Source: Neurospora tetrasperma FGSC 2508 (lineage: Eukaryota > Ascomycota > Sordariomycetes > Sordariales > Sordariaceae). Taken from it: a DNA stretch of 64,000 nucleotides. The position numbers and the translations under genes were made by a program. Numbering within the stretch: the stretch's first letter is position 1; every line of letters begins with the position of its first letter. Of this stretch, positions 25,901 to 37,227 are shown one piece after another. Under the pieces are notes generated by a model. The model ran no database searches. It worked only from the letters and a program-made list of their open reading frames with translations, and was not told the DNA's origin. The DNA lies in assembly GCF_000213175.1 (NCBI RefSeq), contig NW_009799104.1, forward strand, positions 712,205 to 776,204, given 5' to 3'.

Positions 25901-28900
25901 TCTGCATAGGCTTTTAGTCAAAAAGAGCGACCATCGCGTACACAGTACACAGTTCACTCGCCTGTGAGCTGCGGTAATTACCAAATATTACGACTTTGCA
26001 ATCAAAGGCTCCGCCGCAACTGTGCCGTCGGGTCCTTTACGACATCATTGGCTGACCGCTTGTGTCCAATCAATTGCGGCAGTTATGCAACCCTTTGGCT
26101 GATTCTTATGCAACCATCTCGCATGTGAACTGGGCGCTGTCGCCTTTTTGTGCACTTTCTTTTGATTACTTGGCAACACCATTTGCACAAGCTTGCCTAC
26201 ACCCGGCCTACTTCCCACTTTGATTTTTTTTTTTTTTTTTTTTTCCTTTTTTTCCGCTTTCGTCTCCATTCAGCAAGCACATCACCACAAACGGCCGGGA
26301 AAAAGAGATTGCAGGTGCAACAGGTTTCAATGCAAGCCGTTTGCAACAAACAGCAACGACTGTCGACACGACACGACTGAACTTCGGTGTCCATGGTACC
26401 CGACATCCGAGGCAAATACGGGCATGGCGTGACCTGGGAGTCGCAAAGGGGGGCCAAGAGGAAGAAAAGCCGAAAGAAAAAATTTGCGAGTTCGGAAGGG
26501 AAACGAGTTTTTTTTGGTGATTTTCCATGAAAATCGCTGGGGCCGGGCACACGTTATGAGTCATAAACGAGGCTCGTGGTCTGAAAACGCAATCTGACAG
26601 GGATATGAGGCACTATCCACGGCAACGAGCCAATCCAGACCCGCCAAATTTTGATACAGGTACCGGTACAAGGCTCGACACGGCATCCGACAGGACTCGC
26701 AGCCTGATAAAACATGTCAAAGCGGGCGAAAAGGGAGGGCGCGCTTACCTTTGGTGACGCTTACGAGGCTCGCTTTGTATCGCTTTTGTTTTGCCCGTGA
26801 TGATCCCGTCCCTCCTGGCTTTGAGTCTCGTTGCAGAAAAAAGCAGGCTTTTTGTTGTGTCGTGATCAAGTCCAACGCGTGCAAATGCGTCCCGCGTCAT
26901 CCCATCAGTGACGAGATCTTTGCTCTGCCAACCGTGTCTGATTGCTCATGTCGCTGCACCACCTTTTTGCGTCCATTTGAGGGGTGCCGGTAGCATGTTC
27001 TGCGAGTCAGTCTTTTTCCCCTTTATGTCTGCGCGCTGAACCTGGAACTGTGAATGCTGTTTTATGTCGGTGCTTTGGTGACTCCTGGTTTTGGGGATGT
27101 GGCGGAATGGTTTGGCAAAATTCGGTACCCGAAGCAGGAAAGCGAAACCCGGTCGGTTTCGCAGTCATCCGCTAAACAGGCAGCTGAATGTGCTGAAGTC
27201 CTGGCAGTGTCGGATATGTTGCAGGCGAAGTTGCAAGCGCCATGTGGAAGTTGCGGTGACCAAATGTCGAGAAGCTATTTCAGCTGGATTGCGATGCAGC
27301 AGTTGCGGTTGGTTAGATGAAGTCCACTGAAAGTAGCCGCCATGAGAACCGAAATCAAGAGCCGAGCGAGGGAGGCCTCGAAGCGGGAAGTTGGAAGTTG
27401 GTCCAGTTTGCGCCGAGGTCGATGCCATAAATCGATAATGGGCGGGAGATCGATGTGTGCTGAGCCAGTAGAGATAGGTTGGTAATCAAGCGAGAGCAAG
27501 CCTACCTACCTCTAGAAGTAGGTGAGCGACCGCCAATGCGTCGCTTCTCGCTGTTGTCGAAACAGAACCGCCAAATGGAATGACCGCCCACCACAGGCCC
27601 GCGCAACGCCCAAAAGCACCGAGGAAGTGGCGACGCAGATTACCGGACACAACACAAGGAAGTGTCGGCTGTGCACTAGATGTCGAATAGATAGATGGAT
27701 GATGATTGAATGAACAACCATGATACGCCGGGATAGATGTGAGACCATCAACTGATTGATGAAGCTGAAGGACAGTTCAAGGTATGATGCGTCCAAGCGC
27801 CCAAACCCCAAGCCGAATGATAGAGTAGCAAAAAGGGAGAAAGAATCGTTTCCTGACCGGTTGGTTCCAAAAGAAAAGCGAGGAAAGAATAAAATGGTTT
27901 CAGAAGGTTGCTGTTGTGACGAAGAGTGTGTGGCGAGGGTTAACATATTACGACATGCTGGGAACCGTTCCAGTGCTTGGCTTGGCAACAGCAAGTTTGT
28001 CGGATTTGGGGATTGGTGGGGGAGGGGAAGGATGAGAAAGGGCGCTCTGGCCGCCGAACAGGGAGGTGGAGAGCAGGAGCAAGGAGAGAGGACAGGGTCA
28101 GACAGAAGTACCGGTACATCGAGGAAGCCTGCATGTCTGGGTGGCTCAGGAGGCGGCAGGACGGGGTGAGGGAGCATGAGCGAACAGGCAAGAGAGATAA
28201 AAAGGGCCAATGAAGGCCGATGATTGGCCGCATCCGGCTCACAGTGCGGCGCACCAAAACGATAACGACCAGGGGACCCGCCACCACAAGATTAGCGTGG
28301 GTGCCTTAGGCGACATAGCGTAGACTGGGCCGAAAATTATAAGTAGTGGGCGCTCCCTCCAACCCATTGTTTCGAGAGTCTCGCGCGGAAGTCCCGACCG
28401 GCCCTACGTATCCGATACCTGCGTGCGGCCTCGATTTTCTTTTCATTTTCCCCACCACTACAACCACCACACCCCTCATCTCCAAATCCACTTCCATCAG
28501 AGAAGCTCGGCCCCGTCCGCACACGCATCACACGCATCGTCGTCGTCGCTGTTGTCACGGGTATCCAGAAAGAAGAAGAAGATCCAACGAAGCACAACCA
28601 GCACAGCATCATCCTGCTGTCGTGCGTTCAACGTTTTACTCTCAATCATCTCTCTCTCTCTACCATCCGCCGTCACCGTCACTGCGTTGTGTGGGCGCAT
28701 CTCTCTCATTTAGGTTTAGGGGTTAATCACAGTCAGTCGGCCGTCAGACAGGAGATCCGATCCTCTTCCGGACAAAGGAAACACATAACCGTCGCCCTTT
28801 GCCTGCAAAAGAATCCGACCTCCTCCGTCCGCCGTCGACCTACTTCGTTTTAGGCGTCGAGGATAATAGAAGATTCAGTTCGTTGCACAGGCCACAGTGC

Positions 28901-29670
28901 ATCGCTTTACCATCTCATCATCATCTTGCCTTTAGCTGTCCCGGTTACGGTCATCAATTGCCGTGAGCTGTTCCAGAGTGAACTACCTGCGTTCCGACGT
29001 AACAAAAGGAAGACATCAGTCACTTCGACATTCGTCCACTGCCGCCTACCGTCAGGTCGTCAACGCATCCGTCGAGCCACCGCGACACATATCCAATCCT
29101 CTTGACGCATCGTCGATTGCAAGATTTCGCAAGAGGTGCCTACCAAGAGTGTTTGTCAGGAAAGGAACAGAAGTGTTGGGGGAGACATTAACTTGTTCAT
29201 CTCCCGCATTTGGTAAGCTCTTCTTAGCCCTCGCTCTCCCGCCCGTCCCGCCCTTTGCGTCCACACCTTGCCTTTTTTTGCATTGGGTTGAGTTGAGGTT
29301 CAGTTGAGCCTTGGTGGCAACTATTCCATCCCATCCCATCCCATTGCATTGTTCATTTGGAGGTGAATAGGTGGGAGTTGCCATTTCACCACGGTTGCCC
29401 CACTATCCAGTGACAAACCGACCCCTCGAGCCCCCCCGCCCACATATAAAATAACCATTTCTCGCGCCGTTGGAACTTTTCCCCCAAACAACCACAAACT
29501 TGCACTTGGCTTTTACACAACCAGCCTCTGCACGTCTGCGCAATCTTGCACCGCACTTTCGCTCATTCACCAACTTTTATATTACGGTAATTCTAATACA
29601 GCGCTGGTCGCAGATCTGTTCGAGAACGCAGAAGTCCAAATCTCAGACTCGCGCTCAGATTTGATTCAAG
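22926..29670. other. 6.7-kb gene-poor region and TBP promoter
   Basis: I could not support any gene here. The left part (22.9-25.3 kb) is AT-richer, with GAT repeats (about 23107-23128), purine-rich runs (24170-24310) and simple A runs. The middle (25.4-28.3 kb) has balanced composition and many short frames on both strands, none with a recognisable motif. A T21 run lies at 26224-26244. From 28430 to 29660 the + strand is pyrimidine-rich and probably carries the TBP promoter and leader. A small multi-exon gene or a non-coding RNA could be hidden here. Confidence 0.5.
29445..29452 (+). promoter_or_regulatory. Candidate TATA box of the TBP gene
   Basis: TATAAAAT lies about 220 bp upstream of the TBP start codon, just after a C-rich run and before an A/C-rich stretch. 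It is the only strong TATA match close upstream of this ATG. If used, transcription would start near 29475-29485, giving a leader of about 190 nt. Confidence 0.4.
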
Positions 29671-30635
29671 ATGGATGCTATCCAGACCCACCCGTCCAAC
29701 GCCGCTCAGGCGAAGGCTTTCACTGCGCCCGGTTCCCTGTCCTTCCCCGGTGCGGCCGGCGAGCTTACGCCGCCCACGTCCACCGCGAACAGCGACAAGA
29801 GCGCCGCGATCAATGGAGCTATCGGTGCGCAGGCCGCCAACGGCAATGGGGTGACACCCGCAACCCCCGCGGCTACGCCCGCAGCGAACCAGGGTCCCAC
29901 CAGTGGCATGACCCCTACTCTACAGTAGGAAGACCTTGGCTTTCTTTTTCCCTCAAGGGGCTGTGGGCTGACCCAAACAGGAACATCGTCGCGACGGTCA
30001 ACCTCGATTGTCGTCTTGATCTGAAGACGATTGCCCTGCACGCGAGAAATGCCGAGGTACGTGACGGGTTGGATTGCGGGGTCCCTTGCATTATCTGTCT
30101 TGGCCATGGTTGTCTAACAGCCGCAACAGTATAACCCCAAGCGTTTTGCTGCGGTTATCATGCGTATCCGTGAGCCCAAGACCACTGCCCTGATCTTCGC
30201 CAGCGGCAAGATGGTTGTCACCGGTGCCAAGTCCGAAGATGACTCGAAGCTTGCGTCGCGCAAGTACGCTCGTATCATCCAGAAGCTCGGTTTCAACGCC
30301 AAGTTCACGGACTTCAAGATTCAGAACATTGTCGGTTCTTGCGACATCAAGTTCCCCATCCGTCTCGAGGGTCTTGCTTCCAAGCATCACAACTTCAGCT
30401 CTTACGAGCCCGAGTTGTTCCCTGGTCTCATCTACCGCATGATCAAGCCCAAGATTGTGCTCTTGATCTTCGTCAGCGGTAAGATTGTCCTTACCGGCGC
30501 GAAAGTGCGTGAGGAGATCTACCAGGCCTTCGAAATGATCTACCCTGTGCTTCAAGGTTCGTTATCATATGTCTCTCACTTTCTGCTGTGTTCATTGTCA
30601 CTAACTGTTTTTCTCCAGATTTCCGCAAGGTCTAA
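29671..30635 (+). CDS. tbp: TATA-box binding protein (TBP)
   Basis: TBP nucleates pre-initiation complexes for RNA polymerases I, II and III. Four exons (29671-29924, 29981-30056, 30130-30556, 30619-30635) encode 257 residues. Residues 1-84 form a variable Ala/Thr/Pro/Asn-rich N-terminus. The rest is the conserved saddle of two direct repeats: [18 protein letters not shown] to KLGF, then [20 protein letters not shown] to the end. Both repeats hold the DNA-contact phrase ([15 protein letters not shown] and [14 protein letters not shown]). The last coding exon is only 17 nt and supplies the end of DFRKV. All four joins are in phase, and donors and acceptors are canonical (GTAGGA, GTACGT and GTTCGT donors). 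The C-terminal core matches the family in length. Identity is not in doubt. Confidence 0.97.
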
Positions 30636-31677
30636 AGACTCTTTTCGAAATCCGCACATGGTGATCATTGTCATGGTGCCGCATGCAGCAACACCCCTCA
30701 CACAACATGTCGACAACTGTAATTATACCCACAAAAACACCTATCATGATTTCACGACGAATCTCACCCATACCCAAAAAACCGAAAATCACTTTCTTGC
30801 GACTCGCGGTTTGCGTCTACTACGACCATCAAACGGAGTTCGACGCTTGAGTCGACAGGGAGAACCATTGTATCAATGTCCTGTTTATTTTCTTGCGGTT
30901 ACGTCATCATTTTATTTTCTTCAGCAGCATTGCAGCGGCGTTCAGGTTCGACAAAGAAGGAAGAAAGAGCGGTATTCTTGCTACGTTATTTTAAGTCGGG
31001 GCGGTCATTTCCCTCTCGGCGATTCCTAAAACAGCCATAGAGCAGATCGCGCGTTGGGGGAAGAAAAGGAGAGTGGTCAACTGTAGTGTTGACTGGCGAC
31101 ACAAACACCGCGCGCTAGCGGGTTGATGTTGTCGGCGGCAATGTTGCGCAGGTCGATTGCCGTTCACACCCTTTTTTTTTTTATTACAACTTCACCTCAC
31201 ATACCCACTTCTAATGGCAGATGAGGGACCTAACGAGGGAAACAGGGGGTCACTGCGAAAGATGAAGGAGAGGGAGGTTGGCTTTCTGCGGGTTGACGTT
31301 TGAGTTGGTCACCTGAAGAAAAACACTAAAACAACCACTAGCGATACCCAAGATGAAGTCTGGCATGACAAAAAATATCAGCCGACAGGTCCAAAAGGGT
31401 CGCAGTAGGAACAAAAACTCTGGCGGGTGGGAGTTATTCTCACTTGCACAACCATCCCGCCACATAGGGAGAGGTGCAACTTTGCTTGGCATCTATGACG
31501 ACGCACTGTGTGTTGCGTTTGTTTTGTTTCGTGGGTTAACGTACCAATCCACTGCAATGCCAACATTTATTTCAATGTCTTGTCCTCATGCAAATCTTCT
31601 GTGTTGTGTCGTGATGTAGCGTTTTGCTTGCTTGCATGTGAACATCTCTTTGCCCCTCCGTAGTTGGTGCGCCCCTC
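30636..31677. other. Convergent 3' region between TBP and a flavin oxidase
   Basis: Both flanking genes end into this 1-kb stretch. It probably holds the TBP 3' UTR up to about 31000 and the flavin oxidase 3' UTR at the right. A T-run lies at about 31172-31183. No gene is supported. Confidence 0.5.
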
Positions 31678-33183
31678 TTAGTTGAGTACAGCCGATGTCC
31701 TTTCCAACTCCGTAGACAAGATCAGTCCTGGGACTCCGCCACGGCTACCATCCTCCGTGATCACGGTCTTGATGGCAGCATCGCTAGCGGGATACCTCCA
31801 GTTCCACTTGCCCACGAACTCTGGCGGACACTGACCGGCGATGACATCGGCAATCTTCTCGCCAATGACCGGCAGGAACTTGAACGCATGCCCACTATCG
31901 CCCGTAGCCACAAACAGGCCCTTGTATTCGGGATGGTAGTCGATGATGAAGTCCGCCGTCGGGGTATCCGAATACCAGCAAATGCGAGTCTTGCTAAAGG
32001 GTCGGTCGCGGAGCGAGGGGAGGGGTACCATCTCATGTAGAGCGCGGCGGAGGTCATCGGCGCCTTCGGTGGGGATTTGGAGCGTTGGGTTTGTGAGGGT
32101 GGTCAAAGGAAGAGACACAGCCGCTGCCGGTGTGGTGACGGAAGACACGAGCGGTGGGACGGACAAGGTCGTGGGATTCAGGTAGCCGTAGGCATGCCGA
32201 GCGACCTTGAGGACGCCGTTCTTGGGTGGGATGACGAAGAGGCCTGTGGAGAGGTTGAGGATGACGGGCATGTGGGCCAGCTGAGCCTCTTCCTCGGGCG
32301 TGAGGTCGATGTAACCGAGCACTTGGCCAGTGGCGATGGCTTGTCCTGTCAGGTCGACGAGACGGCCGGTCCAGGCACCAGCGGAAACCATGACGAGGTC
32401 GGCGGAGAGGACGCGGCCGTCTGAAAGTCGGGCGCCGGTAACGGTGTTACCAGACACTTCAAGATTGGTCACTTCGCCGACGACAAAGTTGATACGGTCC
32501 TCAGCTCTGACGCGCTTGTAGAGCCAGGCCATGGAGGCACCGGCGTTGGCCCAGCCGGACAGACCGTTGATGTAGCCCCAGGAGCCGGAGGAGCCGCCGG
32601 TGCCCAGGGCTGCCTTGATGGCGTCGGTGTTGGGGCACTCCTTGATTCGGGCGGCAAGCTCGGGGTCACTGGAGGCGAGAGAAAGCACGTTGGCCCAGCT
32701 AAAGCGGGCGTAGTCCATGCCTGTAAGCTTGGACTTGTCGATGACGCTGGTGCCAGGTACCACAGGTGTTCCCGGTGGTGGAGCTGGTCCGTCAGCGACC
32801 ACAAGAAGGCCACTCTCGGAGTAACGTCCTTCTGACCCAAGGTCATCGGGGTGGGTTTGTTGGCGCCATTGAAGCTGAGCTTCGGCGGCTAGGGCAGCGT
32901 AGGCAGCATCGGGATAGTCGGCTCTGATGATGCGGCTGGTGTCGACACTGGCAGCGTCGGGAGCGGGGAAGACGTCTGGGTTAGACGGGTCGGCCCTGTC
33001 TACGACGGTGATGGTGGTGTTGACGAAGTCATGACGGCGAGAAAGGGCATAGGCGGTGGTCAAGCCAAAGACGCCAGAGCCGATGATGAGAATGGAAGAA
33101 GGAGGAGAAAGAGGAGAGGAAGCGGATGACGACTGATGGGGTTTAGGAGGAAGAGAAGAGGAAGGAGCTGAGGGAGTCGCCAT
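31678..33183 (-). CDS. FAD-dependent amine oxidase, amadoriase/saccharopine-oxidase/sarcosine-oxidase family
   Basis: A single exon encodes 501 residues from the ATG at 33183; in-frame codons further upstream have no ATG and a compositionally odd sequence. Residues 1-30 are Ser/Pro-rich. The Rossmann FAD motif ILIIGSGVFGLTTAYALSRR follows (GSGVFG at 35-40). The probable covalent flavin-attachment Cys402 lies in RICWYSDTPTADFIIDYHP, and the family GDSGHAFKFLPVIGEKIAD sits near the C-terminus. These enzymes oxidise N-substituted amino acids (fructosyl amino acids, sarcosine, pipecolate or saccharopine) to an aldehyde or imine and release H2O2. The exact substrate cannot be read from sequence. 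The C-terminus (TSAVLN) is not a peroxisomal PTS1 tripeptide, unusual for this family. Confidence 0.9.
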   Translation of the reverse strand: MATPSAPSSSLPPKPHQSSSASSPLSPPSSILIIGSGVFGLTTAYALSRRHDFVNTTITVVDRADPSNPDVFPAPDAASVDTSRIIRADYPDAAYAALAAEAQLQWRQQTHPDDLGSEGRYSESGLLVVADGPAPPPGTPVVPGTSVIDKSKLTGMDYARFSWANVLSLASSDPELAARIKECPNTDAIKAALGTGGSSGSWGYINGLSGWANAGASMAWLYKRVRAEDRINFVVGEVTNLEVSGNTVTGARLSDGRVLSADLVMVSAGAWTGRLVDLTGQAIATGQVLGYIDLTPEEEAQLAHMPVILNLSTGLFVIPPKNGVLKVARHAYGYLNPTTLSVPPLVSSVTTPAAAVSLPLTTLTNPTLQIPTEGADDLRRALHEMVPLPSLRDRPFSKTRICWYSDTPTADFIIDYHPEYKGLFVATGDSGHAFKFLPVIGEKIADVIAGQCPPEFVGKWNWRYPASDAAIKTVITEDGSRGGVPGLILSTELERTSAVLN

Positions 33184-35157
33184 CGGGAAATGAAGGAGAA
33201 CAAGGTTCGACTTGGCAAGAATGGAGCGGCAGGGGACGTCAGAGGACGAAAGGATCACCAAAAGGACCGTGCCAGCTGAGGGGGTCTGAGTGGTCTGAGG
33301 TAGAGGTAGGTAGGAGTGCGCAATGCTCGGGCCTGTCGAGTTTGTGGGGGTGTGTGTGTGTGTGTACCGTATGTGTGTCTGCTGTTGTGTGCCCTGTGTC
33401 AGTGCAGTGTGTGGAAGTGGTTGGCCGTGTGCTGGCACACTCAGTCTTTGTTGCCGGTTCAAGACTGTGCAGAAAGGGCAAGAATGTGATGTTTCACATC
33501 AGGGAGTAGAAAAGAAAAGAACCAAGGAATTATTTGAAACCTGCAGATAACGGAAGAAAAAGGAGCGGCATTTTTAGGAAATCCATCAATCCATCAGTGA
33601 GACCGTTAGACTACACTAGTAGCCCACAAGCGGGAAAAGGAGGCAACCTAGAGAAAGAAAGGAACACTAGGTAGTCTAGGGTGGAGCGATAACAAGCGCC
33701 GGCGTGTGTTATTGCGCGAGTTGGGAAGTCGAGGGGATCAGCGACTGGACTGAGCGAGTGAAAGAATACGATTTTGGAACTGAGGAGAAGGGGTCCAGTT
33801 TCTAGGGGATACAGTATGACCGCATGGCGGCGGGGAGCATTGCAGTGACCATATCAAAGAAAGGGCGCTGCAACTCCAGAGAGGTGGAGTCCGTCTCCTT
33901 TGATGAAACGAAGAAACCTGAGTGGTTGAGGGAAACGCGGGGAAGACAAGCAACTTGTGACAATTTGCAGATGACGAAGGAAGGGCTTCTTGATGTTGGT
34001 TCTGTCAAGTTCCAGTGTCGTGAAAGAGAAGAGAAGTCGGTGAAGGAAAGAGAGGAGAAAGCAACAAACAGAGGAAATGGAAAGACTCGCAGTAGAAGTC
34101 GGAAGACGGAAGATTATTATTATTTGATGTTGAATTGCAAGAGGACAGCCGTAAGAAAGACATACGATGGCGGAGATGCCGTAAGCTGAGCACTGGCCAG
34201 GTCTCTTCTTGGGAATCCCTTGCTTGGTGCACTTGCTGCAGGGCATTGACAAGCATTGCTTACGACTCTGCCACTCCGGCACACCGGCGCCGATATTCAG
34301 ATTGGCTGCCGGTGTTGCCAGCTGCTTAGATCATTTCGAGCAAGAGAAAGTGGAAAGGATCATGATAGTAGTTGGATATTGACCAAATGCAGTGGCCAGA
34401 GAGGGAAACTGGCCCCGGTCGTGCATCACAGTTCTGCAATTTGTGTGATTATTAGATCACGAGATGGCGGGTGGTGGCAGGCATCGTGAGGAGTCGACAT
34501 AAATCAGTATGAGTCCAATCATGATGTTCCGGTCAACGAACGACCTGGGAGTTCATCATCAGGCAAGCTGTGTTGACAATTGCCCATTTAATGTTATTCG
34601 CTTGGCAACTCGAAGCCAGATGCCCTCGGAGCTCTGTTCTAAAAGTTCAAGTTATTGTTGTTGTCCTCTTTCGCACATGTCCGCAGCCGAGTAACACTCT
34701 GACTTGACACACCAGGTCGCACCATCTTTGGAGGTTCCGAATCCAATGCAAAGACCTTTTGATTTTAAGTGGCCGGTCGAGCCGCAAAGTTTAGGATGGA
34801 ACAGCGACGAGAGGATATTCCAGTTTGGAACACAAATTTCGACAAGTTCAAAGGTTGAAGATCAACTGCTGTGTACATACTCTTGATACTGTACCTCTCC
34901 GGTAACGATTATGAAACGAGAACTTGTAAAATACGCGTACGATGTCCTCATCTAGGCGGTTCTTCCTTACGTTCCTGTAATATTACGTGGCCCTACCACA
35001 TACTATCACAACGGGGAGAGCCACTCTGCGGTGCCCTGCACCGCGCTTTCGTCGCTCCACGTCCCGTCCCCAGTTGCATCAGGCATCAGCACCTTGCTGA
35101 CCACGAACAGCCAGCACCGTGATTATTCGTCGCAGCCAGCCATGCCCAATCGATAAC
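33184..35157. other. Divergent intergenic region
   Basis: The promoters of the flavin oxidase (-) and the SURP/CID gene (+) lie here. A (GT)n run and GGTAGGTA element sit at 33300-33370, close to the oxidase. The middle has short frames on both strands, one on the - strand near 34150-34260 with a small cysteine pattern ending at a GTATGT donor-like site. No complete gene is supported. Confidence 0.45.
35142..35156 (+). promoter_or_regulatory. Mini upstream ORF (four codons) ending one base before the main start
   Basis: ATG CCC AAT CGA TAA runs from 35142 to 35156, and the main ATG begins at 35158. If the leader includes this stretch, ribosomes that translate it terminate next to the main start codon, a layout that favours reinitiation or leaky scanning. 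Presence in the mRNA is not proven. Confidence 0.5.
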
Positions 35158-37192
35158 ATGTCGTCGTCCAAGAAGATTGCCGAATTTCCTGACGTGGAGG
35201 CGAAGCTCCAGAGGGCCACCAAGCAATCCGCATTCGAGCGCCAAAAGGCAGAGGCAGAGGCCAAGCGCCGCAGAGAAGCTGCTGAGACGGCCGCTGTCTA
35301 TGAGGATTTTGTCAAGAGCTTCGACCATGATGACAGTTCCGAATCACGACCTCCAAACTCCCGATACGGCAACGACCGACCCGAAAGGCCAACCCTTGGT
35401 GGACAGCCGTTTGGAGGAACGGGCAAGAGACACTTTGGCGTCAACAGTCTCAAAAGTGGTCCCGGCAGTCTAGGACCTCCTCCAACATCGTTTGGAAAGA
35501 AGAGGTCCTACGATGATTTCCATTCCAGTCGCCAAAGGCCCCACGACGAGTCTAGGTCAAGATCAGGGTTTGAGGAGAGGGAGAGGGAGAGGGATGGCGA
35601 GAAGAGCTCTTTGCCCGTGTCCAGGGTTTTCAATGATAGCGACAACGAGGAGGAAGCGACCGTTAACGGCCGAGCAGAGGAGAAGGCCATTTCGAAACCC
35701 ACACTACGTCTTTCCAACCTCCCGCCGAGCACATCGCCAGCCGTCATCAAGGCGCTCATACCACCCAACTTGACGGTCGAGAACGTCAAGTTCGTTCCAC
35801 CATCTGGCCCACAAGGGACGGAGCGCAAGTCCATTGCCGCCATCGTCACCTTGTCCAAGGAAACACCCGCAACCGAGATCGATGCCGCCGTGAGCGCGCT
35901 ACAAAACCGTTACCTTGGCTATGGTTACTTTCTGTCTTTGCACAGACATCTTTCATCGGCCGCCATAGCGTCGGGCTTGACGGCCGTTCAGACTTCGACG
36001 ACAGTATCACATCCATTCGGCGCAAAGCGGGTGGAGGAAAAGCCAATCGGCCATGGTCCGCATCACGGAGGCTATGGACGCAACTATGCTCCTCCATCAC
36101 ATTATGGTCCTCCAGGGTCCGCTATTAGCAGAAGTGGTCTGCTCCATGTCCCCGTAAAACCTCCACGAGACATCAGGACACTGCGCATGATTCACAAAGT
36201 CGTCGAGTCCGTCTTGGAGCACGGACCCGAATTTGAGGCTCTTCTCATGTCTCGACCAGACGTTCAGCGAGAAGAGAGGTGGGCATGGATTTGGGATGCT
36301 CGCAGCGAGGGTGGCATATGGTATCGCTGGAGGCTATGGGAGATCGTAACGGGCTCCCAGGCAAAGAGGGGAAAGCCCAAGTATGTCCCACTCTTCGAAG
36401 GAAGCCACGCGTGGAAGTCGCCCGAGCCCCTCGCCTACGAGTATACAACATCAGTGGACGAGATTGCCTCCGATTCGGCATACGATACGGACGAAGAGGA
36501 CGATTTCGAGGACGAACAAAAAGAGCACAACGGGCAAGAAGACACATTCCTCAACCCCATAGAAAAGGCCAAGCTAGCGCACATGCTAGCTCGGCTGCCC
36601 ACGACACTATCCAAGATCAGAAAAGGAGACATTGCCCGCATCACTGCATTTGCCATCACTCACGCAAGTCGAGGCGCCGATGAGATCGTCGACATGATCA
36701 TTTCTAACGTCGAATCCCCCTTTTCCTACACGCCCGCCAACCCCGACCACCAACAGCGCTCCCGCGAGCGCGAAGGACAAGACGGGAATAACTCCCGGGA
36801 TTCATCCCCCGTAGCAGAGGACAAGGACAAGGACAAAACTAACGACAGCACTCCCGACCTTAGCGCCGCCCGACTCCTGGGTCTTTATGTAATCAGCGAC
36901 ATCCTCTCCTCCTCATCGACAAGCGGCATCCGCCACGCCTGGCGCTACCGGCAACTCTTTGAGACCGCTTTACGCGCCCGCAAGACATTTGAGTTGCTAG
37001 GTATGATGGCCGACAAGCTCAACTGGGGCCGTTTGCGCGCGGACAAGTGGAAACGCAGCATTGGCCTTGTCCTGAGTCTATGGGAGGGTTGGTGTGTGTT
37101 CCCCATCGAGACACACGAGTTCTTCGTCAAGAGCTTCGAAAACCCGCCTGCATTGAAGGCGAAGGAAGCGGAAAAGGAGGAGGCGGAGAAGA

Positions 37193-37227
<35 letters not shown>

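Noticed and set aside
27512-28210. 232-codon - strand open frame
   Set aside because: Composition is Leu/Ser/Pro/His-rich without any family resemblance, and the opposite strand is equally open.
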